Source: Daphnia carinata (taxonomy: Eukaryota; Arthropoda; Branchiopoda; Diplostraca; Daphniidae). Taken from it: DNA of 64,000 nucleotides. Location: assembly GCF_022539665.2 (NCBI RefSeq), contig NC_081333.1, forward strand, positions 6,446,971 through 6,510,970, written 5' to 3'. The notes beneath the pieces are model-generated. The model was not told the origin of the DNA. It made no database searches and was given only the letters and a program-made list of their open reading frames with translations. The translations under genes were made by a program, and so were the position numbers. Positions 44,301 through 53,600 of the stretch are shown one piece after another; the stretch's first letter is position 1, and every line of letters begins with the position of its first letter.

Positions 44301-47300
44301 ATCTGGCTCCCCTTTAGTTGCTTACAAATGGAAGCGAGTTCCATTTGGACTCAGTTCCAGCCCATTCTTGCTTAGAGTTACCCTCAACAAGCATTTGGAT
44401 GGAATGGAGCCACTGTACTCCACTACAGTAAAACAGCTAAAAGAGCAAATTTACGTCGACGACTACCTAGGTGGCGCCGACAGCATTCCCACAGCCAAAA
44501 ACAGGATTCAGGAAACAAAGGCCATCTTCCAGGAGGCTAAACTCAACATGCGAAGCTGGGTGACAAACGACAAAACACTTCGCAAATTTCTCAGTGAGAA
44601 GGGGCTTATCAACCCCATTGTCAAAATCTTCACTCAGAAACTGGAAGAGGGCCAACCAAAGGTCCTAGGCATTCGGTGGGACACCGAATCTGACACATTC
44701 CAATTCGACCCCGCGCCTATCATTGAAGCCGCTACAGAATTGGGAGACCTTGTCACCAAAAGAAATATCCTACGGATATCTGCAAGAGTGTTTGATCCCA
44801 TTGGGTTCTTAGCACCCACTACACTCCTGCTAAAAATCATCTACCAGAAGCTTTGGGAAGCAGAAATTGACTGGGACGTCGAAGCGCCGCCGGAAATTAG
44901 ACAAACATGGATAGCTGCTATGACTGGGTTGAACGAGTTCGCCAAATTGAAAATCCCTCGCTGGATAGGCCACTCGAAAAGGGTCATACAATCAGCAGAA
45001 ATTCACGTCTTCGGTGATGCTTCTGAGGCGGCGTATGGAACCGTTGCTTATGCAAGGCTCCGAACAAAAAACAACGAAACCAGCATTCACTTTCTAGCCA
45101 GTAAAACAAAAGTGGCCCCGCTCCCAAAGAAAAAAGTTACCCTACCTCGACTGGAGTTATTAGGCTCGCTTCTAGCCGCAAGGCTAGGAGATAAACTGAA
45201 AAATTTTCTCCACACAGAATCATGGCGAACCATATTTTGGGCAGACTCTTTGGTAGCACTTGGATGGATCAGAGGGGATCCTAACAGATGGAAACCATTT
45301 GTTAGGAACCAAGTGGAAGCTATCAAAAAACTGTCTGGAGTAAGTTGGTGGCGGCACTGCCCGGGCATACACAATCCTGCGGATCTTGCCTCGCGGGGAG
45401 CGCCAGCGTCAGCGCTGGTACACTCGGAGCTATGGTGGAATGGTCCACCATGGCTAAAGGAAGAAACAGAATGGCCGGATTCAACACCCGATGCAGGAGA
45501 AACAAGCATCCACGAAAAGATCGAAGCGGAAGCCAAAGGAAAAACCGTCATGATGTCGGTGGCTACCGTGGAACCAGCTACCCCAATGGAATGGCAGCTG
45601 GAACGAATTCCATCATGGAATCGACTACTTCGACGAACCGCCTGGATGCTTAGGTTCCTCTACAAGAATCGCCCCATCAACAGAACGCAAATCAAAACTC
45701 CAATCAAGATAGGAGACGAAAAGGAGATACTGGTAGACCATCTGACAGTAGAGGAACTGACGAAGGCGGAGCTACTGATCTACAGGCAGCTCCAAAAAGA
45801 AGCATTTCCAAAGACGTTCCAAGACCTACAAGAGGGAAGGCAACTACACCACAAGGAGAAAATTGCCAAACTCCGACCCGTGTGGGATGAAAGAGACAAG
45901 CTGATCAGAGTGACCGGAAGGGTCGAATTGGCACTCAGAGACAGGGACATTGAACCTGCCATACTGCTGCCCACTCACCACCCAGTTGTCAAATTGCTCA
46001 TCGCAGACAGGCACGTCTCACTTAAACACGTCGGAGTGAAAACTACCCTCTCCGATCTAAGGGAACGTTTTTGGATTATCAAAGGGCGTCAGCAGACCAA
46101 ATCTGTTTGGCATGCCTGCGTCAAGTGCCAACGGCTAACTTCACCACCATTTACTGAAGTAGCTGCACCTCTACCACTGAATCGCTTGAAACAAGCGAAA
46201 GCCTTCGAAATCACGGGTGTGGATTTCGCAGGGCCATTGTATTACAAACACCCAATATCACGTAAGAAACGCAAGCAAGCGGAACTTACGACCTCCGTGG
46301 ATCCCCCACAAACGGATGATCCAAGTGTGGAGACTCCAGCCGAGCCTCCAGCCATGGAACAAACGGAGGAAAAAGAAAACCTCCAACCGGACGACTCAGG
46401 CAAGAAGAAAAAGGGTACAATCAAGCAACCCAAAAGTTATGCCTGCTTATTCACCTGTGCGGTGACTAGGGCCGTCCACCTGGAGTTGACTAAAACCATG
46501 TCAGCACGTGACTTTCTCCTAGCCTTCAGAAGATTTTCAGCTAGGAGAGGTAACGTGTCTGTCATGTATTCGGATAACGCACAAACATTTAGGTGCGTTT
46601 CCAAACACTTAAAGGTCTTGAGATCCGATCCAGCGATCCATGACCTTTTAGCCATGCGAAAAACCGAGTGGATCTTCTCCGCCAGCCTAGCCCCATGGTG
46701 GGGAGGCTTCTGGGAACGCATGGTTAGGACAATGAAAGACCTACTACGGCGTTCCAATGGCCGTGCGTGTCTAGAATACGACGAGCTGGAAGTCAGTTTG
46801 ATCGAGACAGAAAGCGTAGTGAACGCAAGGCCACTCACCTACGTGGCAGAGGGGAGTGATGATCCACTTCCCATCACTCCGAACCAATTTCTGAACAACA
46901 GACGATCTAATTGCACTCCGCCGGAGCCAGCAATTAACCTACTGACTCCCGACCCAACCAACGCACGACTCATTGAAATGGATCGCCTACGCAGAGACTA
47001 CGTCAAGGACACTTGCGAGCGATTCGTGAATGACTACTTGCTCCAAGTAGACAATTTTCACTGCAAAGGAGGGCCTGGACGCAAGATCCGAGTAGGCGAA
47101 GTTGTCATCATCCACGATGACAACACGAAGCGACTTATGTGGACAGTCGGTGTAGTGAAGGAGCTCATTTCCAGCCGAGACGGGCTGATTCGATCGGTAA
47201 CGGTCAAGACCCCTAACGGGAACTTGATTAACCGAGCGATTCAGTCCCTACACCCCCTGGAATTACGCGAGGACCAGCCCGACGACGTTGAAATACTACC

Positions 47301-47616
47301 CGCGCCGGAAATGGAGCCGGAAGAAGACACAACTCCATCCGTGTCAGCCGCCAGCCCGGTCGAAGAGAGCGAGCCGTGGAGCACGGGCTCTGGTGGGGAG
47401 TGTGTTGGGAATATATTAGATCCCCAACAGCAGACGACGCGGTCTGGACGCCGCACGAGGCTGCCCAGCCGTTTTAGCGCTTTTGAATTGGGTGGCCCTC
47501 GAGAGAGGGCCACCATTGTACATTTTCTTGTATGTAAGCCCCGCCCTAGGCCTATTGGCCGTCTCGGAAGAGAGGGCAAGGGGCAGTCAGTCGCGAAATA
47601 CATCTCCTACAGCTAA
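41344..47616 (+). CDS. BEL/Pao gag-pol polyprotein, 2090 aa
   Basis: The ORF opens at ATG 41344 and is uninterrupted. Residues about 1-180 are a helical, Gln-rich region, and 185-343 form a DUF1759-type gag domain (FKGDILEWTSFWESF). Residues 423-490 carry zinc knuckles (CIFCGEVHYPTVC, CKHCQAIHHTARLC). The retropepsin-like domain has D547-D548-G549 (IDDGSHRSW), where D[ST]G is commoner. RT covers about 905-1130 with YVDD at 1037. RNase H spans about 1220-1340 (FGDASEAAYG, RLELLGSLLAAR, FWADSLVAL). Integrase has an N-terminal zinc region ending CVKCQ and a core with D1627 (VDFAGP), D1744 (SDNAQ) and Glu near 1821 (ETESVVNARPL). A DUF5641 tail spans about 1878-1973. The last 71 codons lie inside the 3' LTR. 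Confidence 0.97.
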   Translation: MSRSVAATRAGLKGHLTRTMEKIKGYKDLTMTAELDNDIATDTELLKQRYQKFIKASDQVRWALQNTNATEEQIEQDYSTVAEVEEEMSSILAFVKNKRDEYKRQQDLEFQELQRKEQRQIEEDRNRLLQDLLTQQQQLFATQILQQQQAHALQIQQLMAQNQAPAQVAAAAAPIQQATRLPQRQIKHFKGDILEWTSFWESFNASIHSSTMSDVQKFDYLKEYLKGEAYLCVENLELTAANYNIAIAELKRVYAKPKALIQTHLCKFDNLAPVKTMADVSALRKLQLTVQSHINALETLGVRKESFGGLLGTKLMKLLPAELQKEWSSSEENDITDIASLLNFIRDEVDAAERYSRWKSETTKTPQQSTSPSPAKPIHAATASQLAIGARSQPAPHTSKNSRQFVPPSNTPFRRQDNFIMRECTRPCIFCGEVHYPTVCPVNLKEKKAIIAKLKRCVRCFSANHETLNCTTNYTCKHCQAIHHTARLCDKKQTRFAHQTVNGNSAITNVTASAASANTPGNLVVKTATVNVVGPNGKQTRAILFIDDGSHRSWVTRSISKLLDLKVVAVENIGTRVFKQRKPNPVEKTNSVELTFRGTWQGAPLVKITALETDYIGDTGPYAHTTFAQKLWLDNERMADDRFETNSQEKDVGILIGVDQMFEIIPNEAAIQSPCGLRAYNTKLGRMIVGPSKEKNSKKGKALIQQMLQCSSFSAQSVASYAAGCLNSNYTFTTLPEEKEKTPDVKEKKESSSPHPTSIEEISIENSIIKKEKKKIVKEELKRQTDFDLSLFWKLEHFAILDDCDAVEPDDPLGSFGDKITRQEDGRYCTPIPWKTDKWRLEKNFLMAKGRLESLLNRLKKTPALLSAYHQEIEQLRVQNFVEKADLNYDGLHTYLPHHPVIRQDKTTTKIRPVFDGAAKSKFGPSLNDVLETGPNLNPDLLAVLMRFRLNRIAWIADIEKAFLNIALHPEDSEAVRFLWVTEPETSGSPLVAYKWKRVPFGLSSSPFLLRVTLNKHLDGMEPLYSTTVKQLKEQIYVDDYLGGADSIPTAKNRIQETKAIFQEAKLNMRSWVTNDKTLRKFLSEKGLINPIVKIFTQKLEEGQPKVLGIRWDTESDTFQFDPAPIIEAATELGDLVTKRNILRISARVFDPIGFLAPTTLLLKIIYQKLWEAEIDWDVEAPPEIRQTWIAAMTGLNEFAKLKIPRWIGHSKRVIQSAEIHVFGDASEAAYGTVAYARLRTKNNETSIHFLASKTKVAPLPKKKVTLPRLELLGSLLAARLGDKLKNFLHTESWRTIFWADSLVALGWIRGDPNRWKPFVRNQVEAIKKLSGVSWWRHCPGIHNPADLASRGAPASALVHSELWWNGPPWLKEETEWPDSTPDAGETSIHEKIEAEAKGKTVMMSVATVEPATPMEWQLERIPSWNRLLRRTAWMLRFLYKNRPINRTQIKTPIKIGDEKEILVDHLTVEELTKAELLIYRQLQKEAFPKTFQDLQEGRQLHHKEKIAKLRPVWDERDKLIRVTGRVELALRDRDIEPAILLPTHHPVVKLLIADRHVSLKHVGVKTTLSDLRERFWIIKGRQQTKSVWHACVKCQRLTSPPFTEVAAPLPLNRLKQAKAFEITGVDFAGPLYYKHPISRKKRKQAELTTSVDPPQTDDPSVETPAEPPAMEQTEEKENLQPDDSGKKKKGTIKQPKSYACLFTCAVTRAVHLELTKTMSARDFLLAFRRFSARRGNVSVMYSDNAQTFRCVSKHLKVLRSDPAIHDLLAMRKTEWIFSASLAPWWGGFWERMVRTMKDLLRRSNGRACLEYDELEVSLIETESVVNARPLTYVAEGSDDPLPITPNQFLNNRRSNCTPPEPAINLLTPDPTNARLIEMDRLRRDYVKDTCERFVNDYLLQVDNFHCKGGPGRKIRVGEVVIIHDDNTKRLMWTVGVVKELISSRDGLIRSVTVKTPNGNLINRAIQSLHPLELREDQPDDVEILPAPEMEPEEDTTPSVSAASPVEESEPWSTGSGGECVGNILDPQQQTTRSGRRTRLPSRFSAFELGGPRERATIVHFLVCKPRPRPIGRLGREGKGQSVAKYISYS

Positions 47617-47709
47617 CAACAAGTTCTCCAGTGCCTCCCGTGTTTAATCTACAACTTCTTCAATTTATTCAAAGGTAAAAGTCAGACACGGGCTGATTAT
47701 TTCCCTTCA
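47403..47709 (+). repeat. BEL 3' LTR, 307 bp
   Basis: Partner of 38490-38796, differing at two positions. It also encodes the polyprotein C-terminus up to the stop at 47614-47616. CTCAA follows at 47710-47714. Confidence 0.97.
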
Positions 47710-47714
47710 CTCAA

Positions 47715-50517
47715 GGTGAGACGGGCAAAACTTTCTCATCTGCCCTTTTGTGATAGCATGGTTTCGCTGGGGGTACGCCACACACCCATTTGTTGGCTGT
47801 TATGGAGGCTCGAACCGAAAACAATGGTAAGCTCATCACATAAATAACACATTGAGCTGGGTCGTAGCAGTCACTAATGCCAGTTAGTGGAATCCTATTG
47901 TTCGCAATCATATGGTGAAAATTGGTAGAAAGAGAGATGTTGGACAGAGCAGTGGGCACCTGCAGGTGGACAAACAATTTTGTAATATTGTAACGCACAG
48001 CAAACGTCGACCTATGCAAACAACTACGGCAATGCGTAATAGGGAATATGACACTATGAGGTTATCTGTCAACCAAGGTAGTCATCGGAACTCGCACAAC
48101 GCGCCTTATAGATGCAGACAAAAAGAGGCCATACATCTGAATCGGAGTTATATTCTTCCGGATCAGTCCCAAGTGTTTCAGTCAAGCTTTTTTAGATTTT
48201 TGTATTAGAAAAGTTCTTTGATTCTCACTCTACTCTTAACCTTTGTTATACATTTTCATCAGTTTTATAGACTGTTTTCTCAATCTCTAAAATAAAAGGC
48301 CTTGACGGTGCTTCTTCGTTACAATATTATCACGTCTTTTTTACGTTACTATGTGCGGTTGATTTTGCACGCTTTCAATACCAATTTTCAGAATGGCTCA
48401 TTGAAGGAATGCCCTAATTTTTTTGCACTAGACGCCTGTAAAAACAAGTTTAACTCGCAAACAATCCGTGGCAAAAAACCACTTGTCATTATTTCGAAAA
48501 TTGTACAAAATAATAATAATTTAAATTTGAATAAAAATAGTTTGTTAGTCGAAATCGACTGCCAACGGTTTATCCTACATATTTGAATGCATAATTGGCA
48601 AATTGCCAAAGGGGGTTGCAAACCAAAAGACTAACTCTTACAGCAAACATTTACGAAATAAAGGGAACCAGTTCAGCTCCATAAAAATTAATGTTAAGTA
48701 CGCCATTGTCTTATAGTTTATTATCAACTTTACACTTTAATCCTGGTAGAACTTGCCAGAAGCAATACGACCGATAACTGTTACTAGCGGTTGAGGCGGC
48801 ATTGAAACCACCACTACAACATGCCACCCCATTTCTCCAGTAAAATCATCATAGAATCAATTCCCTCCAGGAAAGATATACATTTAAAATGTAAACAATT
48901 GACAAAATGTCTGACCCTTTGTATTATTTTTTACTGCTTACAATGAACGATGGCAAAAAAGAAAAAAATTGTGAACATTTTAATGAAATTGCACTATTGT
49001 ATATAAACATGCACACAGAAGTGGGGTGAGCTCGAAACATTTAAATCGAAATCGTTTTGAAAGCTATGGCTCAAAATATTCGCTTAAAAGCTCAGTCGTC
49101 AGGGATAAAATAGCAGTGATGCAACACTAGCTCCTGGTGTACCAAAGGATGGTACGAACGGAAAAAAGGAGAAATTTCAGCTGCAAAACGAAATACCTGG
49201 ACGAAGGGCATGACGCGGACCACTTCGGTGACGAAGGTAAACCATCTTAGACATTACTTTGCCTTCGCCATAAAAACATTTGTGTTATAAAAGATGGGTG
49301 GTTTTTTTCCCCGCTTGTCACGACAAGTCAAATACCATTTTTTTATTTGCGCCTATGTTATGGCAATTGCACAAGAAAATCTGGTAGTTCAGTTAACCTT
49401 GGATAGAAGATAGTTCGGGTTTTTTTAAATTACGAACGTACAAAGCTTGAGGATGGATCATACGAACTTGTAAGATAAAATTGCCGTACAAGTCTTTTTT
49501 AGTGTTAAAACTAGATACAGTAATTTAGATTTTATTCACGCCCATTTAATGTAGAAAATACTCCTGGCACATCACCTCCCTGTTATTATGGGACAACTTT
49601 TTCTCGATTTGCGCTAATGTGGTACTTTTCATCCCACCACAGATATTGAGAGAGCTCTAGAAAGTCAGTATACCATCCCTAAGTATGCCAGGCGATTGCT
49701 TTGGTTGAGCCACAACTTAAAAATAAACGCCGCTCCTGAATAAATTGCAAAACTCACTCAAAATGAACGTGAACGTTTCATTTACTAATCTATAAACTCA
49801 AGTATTACAGTTAGGTATACAATAAAACGATGCTGAAAGCAGCTTGCGGATCTTCATAGTATCGCTCTCCAGACTTATACTGGAATTTCTTTGGCAAAAA
49901 GACGACCTACGCTGTACAGTAGCATCAAGTCACGCTGCTCTCGGAAACGAGCAGTTCACGTTAAATGTTGTTCGGGAGAGAAACACATAACTATATGCAG
50001 GATATCTTTCATATTATCAAGTCAGCAGTACCTAGATGCCTAAAAGCTGAAACAGAGTGTGCTATTGTGCACAGAACAACAACTGCTGTACAAGAAAAAA
50101 GGAGCATTTCCATTTCCGAGCAAACCCACGACAAACATCACAGCAAATATTGTTGCTTGAAAACACTTGAATATACACTTATGCGACAATTTCAAGATCC
50201 TAATAGCAACGATGGTTGCTACTTCACCGTTAGCAACAACTGCAATCCTCGACCAAAGCCAAAGACGAGCGGAAAGGATTTCAAGTTGACTTTTTTTTTA
50301 CATTTAGCGGATTAGTTCAGAGGGAAAAACAGACTGCAATCGATTTTTTAATTATATAGTATCCATTTCTATCAAACATGCTTCTCAGGTAAAACAGAGT
50401 ACTTTGAATATTTCGAACCAGAATTTCGTAGTAGTTAGGAAACTGTCATGTTTTACAGCCAATCATTAGATTTATGACTAAGGAGACATCAGGGTTGAAT
50501 CGATGCGGGTCGTAGCT
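47715..50517. other. Intergenic; no gene recognised
   Basis: The frame at 49965-50315 (116 codons, plus strand) has no domain and lies just past the end of the minus-strand receptor gene, where 3' UTR is expected. Other frames are short. Some of this DNA may be the receptor's 3' UTR. Confidence 0.4.
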
Positions 50518-50676
50518 CTAGAGCCGTGTTTCACGAGGTGGACGAACCGGTAGTCCTTGCGCCTGAGCTTTTTTCTCCGACGCTTGTAGAATGCTGGCCC
50601 TTTTGTAGTAGGTTGGTCCGTAATCTTTGTCATCGACGTCAGCATAGACTAGATCGGACAGGATCGGTTTGAACGG
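50518..50676 (-). other. Terminal receptor exon with ITIM-type tyrosine motif
   Basis: Acceptor TTATGCAG is followed by PFKPILSDLVYADVDDKDYG and ends with PPRETRL and TAG at 50518-50520. LVYADV fits the ITIM pattern [ILVS]xYxx[ILV], and YGPTYY adds further tyrosines. The preceding exon ends with TEYAVL before a weak donor (CAG|GTTTAA). If that donor is not used, translation stops at TAA three bases later and this exon is lost. Confidence 0.75.
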
Positions 50677-53600
50677 CTGCATAATATTAGAAAAAATTCA
50701 AATGTCAACACATTTTAGTTTTGATACTTTACATCTGGCAAACAATTGGCTCTTTAATTTACACAATTTCAAATCTTTGCACAGTCCGGATGGAATCAAG
50801 AAATGAAGAAACGCAGTTACAGCACGGTACCTCACATCTTGTTTAAACCTGGACTTCTTGGCCTCCATTCATAAACTGCAATACTGCGTATTCCGTTGGA
50901 GATATTTCATTCTGGTGGGGTTTCAGTTCGGCAGTACAAGAAATAGATAAGTCAGCGTAAACAGTGCTGCCGGCTTGCTTGCAGGATGCGTGGTTAGTGT
51001 TAACGGGAAAACGGGATGATGGAGCATGATGTGACTGAGCTTGCTGTTTAGGAGGATCGTATGACGAGGTATGAACGGGAGCCAGCGGCCGAGGTGTCCA
51101 GGCTCGTTGTTGCAGCTGTGGATCAATCATGCTTGTGCTCTTGGTTGAGCTCATCAACGGGTTCATCTATGACGTCACATTGTTATCAAACACACAGCAC
51201 AAAAAAAAAAGTATTAAAAACTTGGCATGCAATTTTTACGCCGGATTTCAATTAATCTGAAAAGCATAACACAGTGCAAAAGGGCAAGGGGAAAAACTAT
51301 TCTAGTGCAAGCTGCCATGGCCGTCCCGTTGGGAGCGGTAGAAATGTTTCAAATACTGGTGACATATCGATCCACTCACGTTTAAAAAAGACTACTGCAT
51401 CGGCAAAATAAATGACACCTGGCTCCAGCTGAATCCGCACATGATGCATGTATGAGACCGTTGACAAGTGTCAGACGAAAGACGTATCATTTAACATGCC
51501 CATAACCAGGAGAGAAACAACCAAAAACAACAAAAAATAATTATTTTACCTGCATGAACTGGTCAGATTTATCATGGTGTTCTTGATTTTGTATCTGCAC
51601 ATTCTTCAACGGAGTCGGAATGTTCTGGTAGGGGTGGCGTTTAAGCGTGTGAAAGCGGGGCGCAGGCACGGGAATGGATAGTTGCTGTTCGTGCTCCGGT
51701 TGCCAGTTTTGTTCGTGAGTCACACCGGTTTTGAGTGGTACGGAAACAATTCCCGCAGGCTTGGGTTTTTGGCATGCAAAACCAGCTGAGTCATATCCAG
51801 CAGGCGTAGGTGGTGGACCGGCACGTGGCACCCGGAGAGAGCGAAAACGGGAGCTAACATCAGCTACTTTAGGTTTACGAAGCGAGTTTAGATGACAGTT
51901 ACGACTACGGCCCTGCTGGTCAGAGACGGTAGTCGTTTGGTTGTCTTTGGAGTTAATGGCTTCGGAAATGGTTCGATTAGTGCTCCGTGCCGATCCGTAA
52001 CCAGAAGAAGGAGTATGACTCATTTGACTGGAAGGGCGACTGACAAACTCCTGGACGGGTTGCCATAATGACCCAAACAATGCACAAACAGAAAAAGAGA
52101 CATCCGGTAAAATCAAGCATTCATGCAAAACGATGAACAACAACGTGCATCCAACATCGTCGGTGCCAATGCAACCATGCTCCATGAGAAAACAAAGACA
52201 ACAAACGTTTGAAATTGATCGCTTCGAACTTCACTTACAGTCTGAGCCTCTTTAATAATCATGCAAGTCATGGATAGGAAGATAATTACAAAAATGTAAT
52301 TCACGCATCTACCTTATTTGGGGCGGTTTGAAGCCCGTGGAAGGGAAGATTCTCGTAGAAAGCTTTACTATTTTCTGGGAGATTGTCATTGCCGTTTTTG
52401 GTGGAGGGTCCCGTTGCCGCTACAGCTGAAAATAAAAATCCATTTAATATAATCATAGATGATAGCAAAAGTAGCGGGTGTGTATGACATTTCAATTGAA
52501 ATGGTTTGGTAAATAAAAAGACCCGTGGCGATATTTTGTATCGAGTGCATAAATATCAAGATGCAAATAAAACGTGCACACAAATATGCAGTATGCCGCC
52601 AAAATGATACCGAAATAAAGACTAGCATCCGGAGGCAAATACGAAACCTATCGTGTTGTCATGCTTTCGTACGAGAATTCTATGAAACATACCTGTAGTG
52701 GATGTAGATAGTGAATTGGCTTCTGGTTTTTTCCTCTTTCTAGTAGAAGTGCCGCTCTCTGACTTGGAAGCTGCATGGAGAGCGGACCAAGATAGCAGGT
52801 GCAAACCCAAAGCAACAGGGAAAGGATGTGCGGCGCAACAAATACAGGATAAAACAAAAACGGACGCCAGGATTAGGAATAAGCCAGGCCAAACAGTAAG
52901 GACACAGGATAAAAAAATGCAGTGTCAAGGCAATGTCAATCTTTTTTTTTTCTTTATTACGAGATGTAACCAGAGGACGTTGACATAAGCGAAGGAGTTA
53001 GCCTACCTGCTGGATTCTCCCGACACCCTTCAGTGTCGCTTAGGTGATTAGATGTGACGGGGATTAGAGTTTTAGGACGACAAGGTCCTTTAATACAGAT
53101 AACAGAACGAGTACTCTCACTGCCGGAATCCGTTGCTTGGGACTCGCCTCCTGAATCGCGGTTTCCACTCAATGGTGGTTTTTGATCCCGCAACGTCTCG
53201 TAATACGGAATGTTCGGCTCTACTGCTTGGCGGTCAACTGCTTTGTCTGCACCAAATTGGTCTGCTTGCGAACCAGAGGAATCGGAACGGGGTCGCTTCG
53301 AATTGGAACTTAGCGCTTCGTCTTGTGTTTGGTCAACAGGCGAAAGAAGGACAGAGCCGGAAGCAGCCAATGTAAGGCTGTTCGTGTCGTTGACGTGGAC
53401 CTGGACACCGGGTCGTAGTGGCCATTTATGTTGGTGAACTTGTTGGATTGCTGTTCCCGATTGCAGAGTCATAAGTGATCCTCCCTCCGGACTGGTTGTT
53501 CGGTTGTTCCATTTCGTTTTATATAATGATTTTTTTTTATTTTTTTTTATTTTTGTTTGTGATTTGGTGTTGTTTAGGTGCAGGTTTCATGCAGGTTCAT

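Larger units (their letters stand above)
38490..47709 (+). mobile_element. Structurally intact BEL/Pao LTR retrotransposon
   Basis: LTRs of 307 bp (38490-38796 and 47403-47709) differ at only two positions. CTCAA flanks both ends (38485-38489 and 47710-47714). A TGGTCCTTCG primer-binding site starts right after the 5' LTR. One uninterrupted 2090-codon gag-pol frame contains all expected catalytic motifs. The leader, about 2.5 kb long, holds an additional ORF and a periodic motif array. Near-identical LTRs and an open frame indicate a recent insertion that may still be competent. Confidence 0.97.

Noticed and set aside
49965-50315. Plus-strand 116-codon frame next to the receptor's 3' end
   Set aside because: No domain or homology seen, no splice or promoter context, and it overlaps the expected antisense 3' UTR of the receptor.
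52698-53437. Plus-strand frames across the receptor tail exons
   Set aside because: They are antisense to exons whose frame and splice phases are consistent over the whole gene.
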